DNA from: an uncultured Veillonella sp.
GTDB taxonomy: Bacteria; Bacillota; Negativicutes; Veillonellales; Veillonellaceae
NCBI GenBank assembly: GCA_900550455.1
Contig: URSE01000027.1
Location: forward strand, 1 to 13,530
Reading direction: 5' to 3'
Length of the DNA: 13,530 nucleotides
The first letter of the stretch is position 1. Each line of letters begins with the position of its first letter. The position numbers were made by a program, and so were the translations under genes. The notes under the pieces were generated by a model. That model was not told the origin of the DNA, did not search any database, and worked only from the letters and a program-made list of their open reading frames with translations. Below, in pieces: positions 1 to 5,337 of the stretch.

Positions 1-43
1 TATTAACTAGCAAAAGTTCATTTTCCTTATAAACTCGACTCAT
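1..43 (-). CDS. 5' end of a divergent gene, product unknown (partial)
   Basis: On the minus strand a GGGGAGGT ribosome binding site (53-60) lies 9 nt before an ATG at 43. The reading frame stays open to the window edge and encodes MSRVYKENELLLVN. Only 14 residues are visible, too few to assign a family. The strong Shine-Dalgarno sequence, open frame and divergent arrangement with the gene at 127 make a real gene start likely. No function is inferred. Confidence 0.5.
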   Translation of the reverse strand, partial: MSRVYKENELLLVN

Positions 44-126
44 CCTAGATTTACCTCCCCTTTTTATACTGAGGACATAGTCACTGAGGTGGCTTTTATC
101 CTTTGTTCTTTTGGGGAGGTTTTCTT
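44..126. promoter_or_regulatory. divergent intergenic region with two strong SDs and a direct repeat
   Basis: This 83-bp gap must carry the start signals of both flanking genes. Visible are GGGGAGGT on the minus strand (53-60), GGGGAGGT on the plus strand (113-120), a TATACT -10-like hexamer on the plus strand (65-70), and ACTGAGG repeated directly at 68-74 and 83-89. No good -35 matches the TATACT at 16-18 bp, so the promoter call is weak. The repeat could be an operator half-site pair, but this is inference from its position only. Confidence 0.35.
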
Positions 127-489
127 ATGAAAGTAACTAAACAAGTAACGATTGCTATTGCAATGTCTCTTTTGGCTATTGGTTTTACAACAGTGGTATC
201 CAATGTAGACGCATCCTATGGTTATGCCTATACGGATTCTATTCGTCCACCTGTTGAAACACCAACCAATGGTGCCTTTAGAAAACACATGGTAGAAGAA
301 AATCAGGCTGACAATGATCGTCATGAAGCGACTACTTCCACTAGTAATAATTACACCTATATAGATGATAGCAAGACTGATTATTATGATAGCAGCCTAT
401 CGGATAGCGTCCGTTCCTTTATGATGAGCCTTTGCCAGTCCATGGGCTTTTCTGATCATCAATTGCGTATGCTTGGTTTGATCCGTTAA
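127..489 (+). CDS. small secreted or surface protein, unknown function
   Basis: A 120-residue protein that I do not recognise. Residues 1-29 look like a classical Sec signal peptide: Lys at 2 and 5, a hydrophobic core at about 7-24, and a plausible signal peptidase I site after VDA (residue 29). The mature part is Tyr/Asp/Ser/Thr-rich and probably disordered to about residue 90. It then ends in a helix-like segment (SVRSFMMSLCQSMGF onward) containing the only Cys (103). The ATG at 127 was preferred over the upstream TTG at 103 because GGGGAGGT (113-120) is 6 nt before it and because the signal peptide then starts correctly. It is monocistronic: divergent from the left-edge gene and closed by the terminator at 541-593. 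There is no lipobox, LPXTG or membrane anchor after the signal, so release or non-covalent wall attachment is likely. Confidence 0.75.
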   Translation: MKVTKQVTIAIAMSLLAIGFTTVVSNVDASYGYAYTDSIRPPVETPTNGAFRKHMVEENQADNDRHEATTSTSNNYTYIDDSKTDYYDSSLSDSVRSFMMSLCQSMGFSDHQLRMLGLIR

Positions 490-540
490 GAACCAGAGAT
501 AAGCTATCTTAGTAAGGGAACATATTTAATTGATGGCTAA

Positions 541-593
541 TAGTATAAAAATAGCCCCAAGATGTTAATGCTTGGGGCTATTTTTTTATACTA
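541..593. terminator. bidirectional rho-independent terminator
   Basis: AATAGCCCCAAG (550-561) pairs perfectly with CTTGGGGCTATT (571-582) around a 9-nt loop. It is followed by a T run to 587 on the plus strand and preceded by an A run, so the minus strand also ends in a U tract. Pairing extends outward through TAGTAT/ATACTA with two extra Ts. It lies between the convergent small gene and bioB, and its right arm reaches the bioB TAA stop (586-588), so it plausibly terminates both. Confidence 0.9.
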
Positions 594-1599
594 ACTTGGC
601 TGGAACTAAGCCTAAATCATGTATCATCTCAAGGTCTGATGCTGGTGACCGACCTTGGGTAGTTAGGTAGTTGCCAATCATGAGGCCATTAATACCGCCT
701 TTGAGGGCTAAGGCTTGTAGGTCTCTCAGGTTGACCTCACGGCCTCCTGCGGTTCGTATAGAGGCTGAGGGGAGGATGAAACGGAAGACCGCAAAGGCTC
801 GTAGTATCTCCAAGGGGCTTAGAGCCTTATTACTAGCAAAAGGGGTTCCCTTGATGGGGTTCAAGATGTTGAGTGGAACCGAGTCAATTCCTAGGTCCTT
901 GAGGGCAAAGGCCATCTCGACCCGCTGGTCAGGACTTTCATTGAGTCCAAGGATGCCACCGGAACAAACTCGGATACCAGCTTTCTGAGCATTTCTTATG
1001 GTTGCCAGCTTATCTTGGTAGCTGTGTGTAGAACAGATGGAGGGAAAGTGGCTTGGGGCGGTCTCGATATTAGAGTGGTAACGGCTGACTCCAATCTCTT
1101 TGAGTTGTAAGGCTTGATCATAGGTAAGAAGGCCTAGGGAGCAACAGATTTCAAGACCTAGCTTGGTGTGGACAGCCTCTAGGGCTTGGAGTATTTCTTG
1201 AAATTCATGTGGGTTTGAAGTATTGCGACCACTAGTTACGATAGAGAAGCGGACTGCGCCGGCTTCTTTGGCTTTTTGGGCTGCCTCTAGGATAGCTTCC
1301 TTGCTGAGTAGGGAATAGACTTCAACGCCAGTATTGTAGTGGCTAGATTGGGCACAAAATTTACAGTTCTCTGGGCATTTACCTGAACGACCGTTGATAA
1401 TAGCACAGAGGTCCACCTCCTGGTCCGCGAAGGCTTCTTTGATTGTATCTGCCATGGCTAGGAGAATTGGGGTGTCTTGGTCGGAGCAGTGGATTAGGTC
1501 TAAGGCTTGGTCTTGGCTAATCTCCTTGCCATCCAGTACGGCTTCTGTGATGGTCGCGATTGTGTGCCAACTTTTTAGGTGTCTATAGCTAGTATTCAT
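586..1599 (-). CDS. bioB: biotin synthase (radical SAM), probably anaerobe-type
   Basis: Biotin synthase inserts sulfur into dethiobiotin, the last step of biotin synthesis, in the cytoplasm. The 337-residue protein has the radical SAM motif CPENCKFC (Cys 75, 79, 82), the family signature HYNTGVEVY (87-95), LGLLT (155-159), VCSGGILGLNE (211-221), and GTPFA with TAGGRE near the C terminus. Compared with E. coli BioB as I remember it, the cluster ligands C128, C188 and R260 map to C152, C212 and R282. The C97 position is Ser 119 (VRFSIVTSGR), and extra Cys occur at 153 and 189. This fits the BioBs of obligate anaerobes reported to carry an auxiliary 4Fe-5S cluster. The ATG at 1599 has AGGAGGT (1609-1603) 3 nt upstream. 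No other bio gene is in the window, so the cell may make or import dethiobiotin using genes elsewhere. The promoter and a BirA-like operator lie upstream. Confidence 0.95.
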   Translation of the reverse strand: MNTSYRHLKSWHTIATITEAVLDGKEISQDQALDLIHCSDQDTPILLAMADTIKEAFADQEVDLCAIINGRSGKCPENCKFCAQSSHYNTGVEVYSLLSKEAILEAAQKAKEAGAVRFSIVTSGRNTSNPHEFQEILQALEAVHTKLGLEICCSLGLLTYDQALQLKEIGVSRYHSNIETAPSHFPSICSTHSYQDKLATIRNAQKAGIRVCSGGILGLNESPDQRVEMAFALKDLGIDSVPLNILNPIKGTPFASNKALSPLEILRAFAVFRFILPSASIRTAGGREVNLRDLQALALKGGINGLMIGNYLTTQGRSPASDLEMIHDLGLVPAKLV

Positions 1600-1650
1600 G
1601 GGACCTCCTGAATAGTGTCATCAATGGGAAAATATTGTATTCATAATGAG

Positions 1651-1679
1651 ATTGTAGAAAAAACAAGATATATTGTCAA
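1651..1679 (-). promoter_or_regulatory. bioB promoter, sigma-A type
   Basis: On the minus strand TTGACA (1679-1674, perfect -35) is followed after exactly 17 nt by TACAAT (1656-1651, one mismatch to TATAAT). Transcription would start near 1644, leaving a leader of about 45 nt before the bioB ATG. The -35 falls within the left arm of the inverted repeat at 1673-1703. Confidence 0.8.
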
Positions 1680-1703
1680 CTTTGTGTTTATAATAGTTGA
1701 CAA
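1673..1703. promoter_or_regulatory. putative BirA (biotin repressor) operator
   Basis: TTGTCAAC (1673-1680), a 15-nt spacer, then GTTGACAA (1696-1703) form a perfect 8-bp inverted repeat. Known BirA sites of Bacillota are of the form TTGTtAAC-N14-16-GTTaACAA, so the arms and spacing fit with one symmetrical substitution. The repeat covers the bioB -35 box, where a bound repressor would block RNA polymerase. The inference is that the biotinyl-5'-AMP-bound BirA, encoded outside the window, represses bioB when biotin is plentiful. Confidence 0.7.
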
Positions 1704-1721
1704 ATGGATCTTATTAGAAGA

Positions 1722-1767
1722 AGACTTATGGGCTATATCCTTTTAATATTAGACTTTATGGGCTATA
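1722..1767 (+). repeat. imperfect 16/17-bp direct repeat upstream of holB
   Basis: AGACTTATGGGCTATA (1722-1737) recurs as AGACTTTATGGGCTATA (1751-1767), identical except for one inserted T and offset by about 29 bp. The second copy runs into the TATAAT at 1764-1769, and the first ends in TATATC. It may be a duplicated promoter segment or a pair of regulator sites. The sequence alone does not decide which. Confidence 0.75.
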
Positions 1768-1769
1768 AT
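1741..1769 (+). promoter_or_regulatory. candidate promoter of the holB-ppk gene block
   Basis: A perfect -10 hexamer TATAAT (1764-1769) has the poor -35 TTTTAA (1741-1746) 17 bp upstream. A start near 1776 would give a leader of about 28 nt holding AGGAGGTGG (1791-1799) before the TTG start at 1804. The TTGACA at 1697-1702 is too far upstream to serve this -10. The weak -35 suggests modest strength or an activator, possibly connected with the direct repeat that overlaps the -10. Confidence 0.5.
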
Positions 1770-1803
1770 TAGAATGTTAAGTTATGTCTGAGGAGGTGGT
1801 AGC

Positions 1804-2838
1804 TTGTATTTTAATCATGTCATTGGACAGGATGCAATTAAAAACCACCTTCAGGCCTTGGCTGACCGGGATCGTCTCCCTCATAGTCTACTCTTCTATG
1901 GCCCTCAGGGGCTAGGAAAGTTAGACATGGCACTGGGGTTAGCATCCTATTTGCTAGGACGCCAGGTCTTCTCAGGTCCCAATGGCCAGAAATACTTAGA
2001 TCATGTAGAGCAGACTCGCCTCGATCGGGGAGAATCCCAGAAAAAAGTAGATGAAGAAGGGTTACCGGTTTACCAAGATGGAGGCGATGCCTTTTGGATT
2101 CGGCCTATCAAGAAGACCCTTAAGGTAGACCAATGGTATCAACTCTTGCGCGACCATCTTAACGTGGCAAGTCAAGGGCGGCGGGTAGTTATCGTAGAGG
2201 ATTTTCATAAGGCTAATGCCATTATGGCCAATGCTATGTTGAAAACTATAGAGGAACCACCGCAAGGGGTGACCTTTATTATCATCACTAATACGATTAA
2301 TACTGTTTTACCAACCATCCTATCACGTTGTATGGACATCCCCTTTGGCCCCGTGCCAGATGGGGTTATACGTACAGCCCTTGAAGGGGAAGGTCTTGTG
2401 GTTACGGATCAAGCATTAGCGGCGGGTCAAGGAAATCCTGCTTTGGTTAGGCAAATGGCTAGTCAAGGAGCTGTGGAGAATTTAGAATTAGCCCTAAAGC
2501 TTATGAGGACATTGGTGGGAGATAAGCGAGCTTTTGCATTGGTTGCCTTATATACGGAGAACTTGGATCGAGATCAACTAGTGGATCTCTTTCATTGGAT
2601 ACAGGTCTTGAGCCGAGATCTCATGGCCTTGCGCTATGGGGCTAGAGACCAAGACTTGCAGTGCCCTTTGCAAAAGGCTAGCTTGTTACATATATTGCCT
2701 GCTTGGCCAACTAGGGCTTTAGAAGTTCTTGTCCATGAAAGTTTGCGGGCTCAACAGGCCCTTCGCTTATATATCAAACCAGCCCTGGCTATAGATGGTC
2801 TTATGTTGACTGTTAGTCAGGTGTTGCAGGAGGATTAA
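1804..2838 (+). CDS. holB: DNA polymerase III delta' subunit (clamp loader)
   Basis: Delta' is the AAA+ stator of the clamp loader that places the beta sliding clamp on DNA. The 344-residue protein starts at TTG 1804, with AGGAGGTGG (1791-1799) upstream. The early family pattern (IGQDAIKNHLQAL, LPHSLLFYGP) supports this start, and the nearest upstream ATG (1784) is out of frame. Visible are a P-loop-like GPQGLGKL (33-40), a Walker B-like VVIVEDF (128-134), ANAMLKTIEEPP (142-153), the SRC motif (174-176), and a C-terminal collar domain (RDLMALRYG; YIKPALAIDGLML). The zinc-binding cysteines usual at about 50-70 are absent; a charged segment (about 56-95) takes their place. It abuts ricT with no gap, as in the conserved holB-yaaT pair. 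The call is supported by both sequence and synteny. Confidence 0.9.
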   Translation: MYFNHVIGQDAIKNHLQALADRDRLPHSLLFYGPQGLGKLDMALGLASYLLGRQVFSGPNGQKYLDHVEQTRLDRGESQKKVDEEGLPVYQDGGDAFWIRPIKKTLKVDQWYQLLRDHLNVASQGRRVVIVEDFHKANAIMANAMLKTIEEPPQGVTFIIITNTINTVLPTILSRCMDIPFGPVPDGVIRTALEGEGLVVTDQALAAGQGNPALVRQMASQGAVENLELALKLMRTLVGDKRAFALVALYTENLDRDQLVDLFHWIQVLSRDLMALRYGARDQDLQCPLQKASLLHILPAWPTRALEVLVHESLRAQQALRLYIKPALAIDGLMLTVSQVLQED

Positions 2839-3693
2839 TTGATTACTGTTGTAGGTATCCGTTTTAAAAAAGCGGGTAAAATATATTACTTTGCTCCTGG
2901 CGGTATCCACCTAGCCCTTCATGATGGGGTTATTGTGGAGACCGCTCGCGGCCTTGAGTTTGGAACCGTTGTTATTGAAGCACGTACCGTGGAGGAAGAT
3001 CAGGTTTCAGCTCCTCTCAAGCATGTTCTTCGGAAAGCAAGCCCTAAGGACTATAAGCAGTTAGAAAAAAATAAGGAGAAGGAAGAAAAAGCATTTGCTA
3101 TTGGCTTGGAAAAAATCGCTGCCCGTGGCCTAGCCATGAAGCTGATCAATGTGGAATATACTTTTGATATGAATAAGATTATCTTCTTCTTCACAGCTGA
3201 TGGGCGCATTGATTTCCGAGAGTTAGTTAAAGATCTGGCAGCAGTTTTCCGCACTCGTATTGAATTGCGTCAGGTCGGAGTTCGCGACGAGGCCAAAATC
3301 CTTAATGGTATCGGAGCTTGTGGTCGCAGCCTTTGCTGTGCTAACCATCTAGGTGAGTTCGCGCCTGTATCCATCAAGATGGCAAAAGACCAAAATTTGT
3401 CCTTAAATCCGACTAAGATTTCCGGTGCTTGTGGCCGTCTTATGTGCTGTCTTAACTATGAGGATGATCTTTACCAAAAGGGGGGAGACCTCTATGTGAA
3501 GCGGGAGTCCAAAGAAGATTGCTATGGTGTAGAGCCACCGGGAATTGGTAAGGCCGTCGTAACTGAAGAAGGCATTGGTAAGGTCCTTAAAATCAATCGC
3601 AATAAGCGGTTGGTTAAGGTCCAATTGGATGAAGGTCGCACCATTGACCTTAAGTGGTCTGAAGTGACACCGTCGGATGTGGGTCAAGACTAG
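2839..3693 (+). CDS. ricT: PSP1-domain RNase Y adaptor RicT (YaaT)
   Basis: RicT (YaaT) in Bacillus subtilis forms the Y-complex with RicA and RicF. That complex carries [4Fe-4S] clusters and directs mRNA cleavage by RNase Y. The 284-residue protein begins VVGIRFKKAGKIYYFAPG, typical of the family, from a TTG start directly after the holB stop; AGGAGG (2828-2833) is 5 nt upstream. The PSP1 domain spans roughly 40-150. It includes the Cys-rich ACGRSLCC (C161, C166, C167), with the second cluster ACGRLMCC (C198, C203, C204) following. A Lys/Glu-rich helix covers about 70-92, and a basic tail binds at about 236-275 (KVLKINRNKRLVKVQL). Length matches the 275-residue Bacillus protein. All six cysteines are present, so cluster binding is likely. 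The historical 'stage 0 sporulation' name does not imply that this organism sporulates. Confidence 0.93.
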   Translation: MITVVGIRFKKAGKIYYFAPGGIHLALHDGVIVETARGLEFGTVVIEARTVEEDQVSAPLKHVLRKASPKDYKQLEKNKEKEEKAFAIGLEKIAARGLAMKLINVEYTFDMNKIIFFFTADGRIDFRELVKDLAAVFRTRIELRQVGVRDEAKILNGIGACGRSLCCANHLGEFAPVSIKMAKDQNLSLNPTKISGACGRLMCCLNYEDDLYQKGGDLYVKRESKEDCYGVEPPGIGKAVVTEEGIGKVLKINRNKRLVKVQLDEGRTIDLKWSEVTPSDVGQD

Positions 3694-3695
3694 CT

Positions 3696-4505
3696 ATGAG
3701 TCATGAGCAAATCTTAGAAGATCCTCTGGTAACCTTGGATGACCTCATCATAGGGGGGCGTAAAATATACCAGCGATTAGATCAATTTAAGTTTTCCATC
3801 GATGCGGTTCTCCTGGCACACTTTGCCTCCTATAAGAAAGGAGCCTCCTATTTAGACTTAGGAACAGGGACTGGTATCTTGCCCCTGTTGGCAACGGCTT
3901 TAGGGGCGGATCATGTGACAGGATTAGAAATTAATCCTATTATGGCGGGCTTAGCTCGACAGAGTGTGGCCTATAATGGGTTGGAAGAATCTATTCAAAT
4001 TATAGAAGGGGATTACCGGTTAGGACACTTAGGTCCTAGCGCCAAAGAGGGTCTCTTACATTTGGGTTCACGACCCTTTGCAGGGGTTTTAGTAAATCCT
4101 CCTTATTATGATAGTCAGGCTGGCAAGAAACCAGCTTCTCATGATCTTAGTCTAGCCCTTCACGATGGAGAGACCTCCTTGGACATGGTGCTAGCCACTG
4201 CCAAGCGCTTAGTCAAGTATGGCGGTAAACTGTGGATGATTTATCTGGCTTCTCGGTTACCCCATGCTCTAGGAACTATGAGCCGCTATGGCTTTGCTCC
4301 CAAACGGATGCGCTTGGTCCACTCGTATCCTAAAGGCCAGGCTAAACTCGTCCTTTTAGAGGGGCAATTGGGGGCTAAGGAAGGACTTGTTATAGAAGAT
4401 CCTTTGTTTATTTATAAAGAACCAGGTGTTTACACAGAGGAGGTGGCAGGCTGGTATGGACAAGCAAATAGGAACCCTTTACCTAGTGCCGACACCCATT
4501 GGTAA
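3696..4505 (+). CDS. tRNA1(Val) (adenine37-N6)-methyltransferase family (YabB/TrmN6-like)
   Basis: A class I SAM-dependent methyltransferase of the TrmN6/YabB group, which methylates N6 of A37 in tRNA1(Val) in E. coli. Of the 269 residues, FSIDAVLLAHFA (33-44) is the characteristic family segment. DLGTGTGILPL (54-64) is SAM motif I, LEIN (77-80) holds the acidic ribose ligand, and VNPPYY (133-138) is the NPPY motif of N6-adenine methyltransferases. The ATG at 3696 lies 2 nt after the ricT stop. Its Shine-Dalgarno is poor (only GTGGG, 3679-3683), so translation probably depends on coupling to ricT. The 3' end overlaps rsmI by 50 nt. The gene sits where yabB is in Bacillus, but yabA, normally between yaaT and yabB, is missing. 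Substrate is inferred from the family. Confidence 0.85.
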   Translation: MSHEQILEDPLVTLDDLIIGGRKIYQRLDQFKFSIDAVLLAHFASYKKGASYLDLGTGTGILPLLATALGADHVTGLEINPIMAGLARQSVAYNGLEESIQIIEGDYRLGHLGPSAKEGLLHLGSRPFAGVLVNPPYYDSQAGKKPASHDLSLALHDGETSLDMVLATAKRLVKYGGKLWMIYLASRLPHALGTMSRYGFAPKRMRLVHSYPKGQAKLVLLEGQLGAKEGLVIEDPLFIYKEPGVYTEEVAGWYGQANRNPLPSADTHW

Positions 4506-5304
4506 CCTGGAGGATATGACCTATCGGGCTGTACGAGTTCTGTCTGAGGTAGACCTGGTAGCAGCAGAAGATACCAGGCATACGGGACAATTGCTTAAGC
4601 ACTTTGCCATTAAAAAGCCCCTTATCTCCTACCATGAACACAATAAGGATAGGGTGGGGCCTGAACTAATAGACCAACTCTTGGCAGGTAAGACTATAGC
4701 GCAGTGCTCTGATGCGGGTATGCCGGCTATTTCAGATCCTGGTGCAGACCTAGTGACTCTGGCTATTGAGGCAAATATTCCTATTGTGCCTCTGCCGGGG
4801 GCTAATGCAGGGTTAACCGCTCTCATTGCATCGGGCATGGATACTAAGCGATTTTCCTTTATTGGTTTCTTACCTAAACGAGGCAAACATCGGATAGCTA
4901 GCTTAGAGTCTTTACAGAGTCAGGAGGGGACCATCCTCTTGTATGAGGCTCCCCATCGCTTACAAGAGGTCCTAGAGGATATGTACCAAGTCTTGGGTAA
5001 CCGGCCTATTACTTTGGCTCGGGAGCTCACCAAGAAGTTTGAAGAATTTACCCGAGGTGAACTTAAGGACCTTATTGAACATATTGATGATATTACTTAT
5101 AAGGGGGAGTTTGTCATTCTCCTAGGAGGGGCTGACCAAGCGCCTCAAGGAGACTCAGATCAACCGCAGGTATTGCTGTCCTATGAGGATGCGGTAGCTG
5201 CCTTAGTAGACCAGGGTATCCCTAAGAAAGATGCTATCCGTACGGTAGCTAAGGAGCGAGGCGTATCGCGCCGTGAGGTATATAATGCTATAGAACAGGG
5301 CTAG
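4456..5304 (+). CDS. rsmI: 16S rRNA (cytidine1402-2'-O)-methyltransferase
   Basis: RsmI adds the 2'-O-methyl group to C1402 of 16S rRNA at the ribosomal P site. The 282-residue product opens with GTLYLVPTPIGNLEDMT (6-22), the family hallmark. It continues with AEDTRHTGQLLKHF (37-50), SDAGMPAISDPGADLV (85-100) and PLPGANAGLTALIASG (112-127), all typical of the tetrapyrrole-methylase fold. The C-terminal helix-turn-helix-like domain (about 240-280: YEDAVAALVDQG, SRREVYNAIE) is present. I chose ATG 4456 because the family start falls just after it. GTG 4426 would add 10 residues without family character. AGGAGG (4438-4443) is 12 nt upstream and GGCAGG (4445-4450) 5 nt upstream, so the effective ribosome site is ambiguous. 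The 50-nt overlap with the preceding methyltransferase suggests coupling. Confidence 0.95.
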   Translation: MDKQIGTLYLVPTPIGNLEDMTYRAVRVLSEVDLVAAEDTRHTGQLLKHFAIKKPLISYHEHNKDRVGPELIDQLLAGKTIAQCSDAGMPAISDPGADLVTLAIEANIPIVPLPGANAGLTALIASGMDTKRFSFIGFLPKRGKHRIASLESLQSQEGTILLYEAPHRLQEVLEDMYQVLGNRPITLARELTKKFEEFTRGELKDLIEHIDDITYKGEFVILLGGADQAPQGDSDQPQVLLSYEDAVAALVDQGIPKKDAIRTVAKERGVSRREVYNAIEQG

Positions 5305-5337
5305 CTTTCATTTGGCTAGTACCTAAAGGAGGATATT

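Noticed and set aside
671..988. 105-codon plus-strand ORF inside bioB
   Set aside because: Antisense shadow of bioB: no ribosome site, Arg/Pro-rich composition typical of a reverse frame, and no recognisable family.
1697..1725. TTGACA at 1697-1702 as the -35 of a plus-strand promoter for holB
   Set aside because: At 16-18 bp downstream the sequence is GAAGAC-like, with no -10 match. The hexamer is better explained as the right arm of the inverted repeat.
3753..3758. G6 run in the trmN6-like gene as a contingency repeat
   Set aside because: Six Gs in an otherwise conserved frame is unremarkable, and no alternative product results.
5303..5320. CTAGC/GCTAG inverted repeat between rsmI and metG as a terminator
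   Set aside because: The stem is only 5 bp with no T run, and it lies in a 33-nt gap that already holds the metG ribosome binding site.
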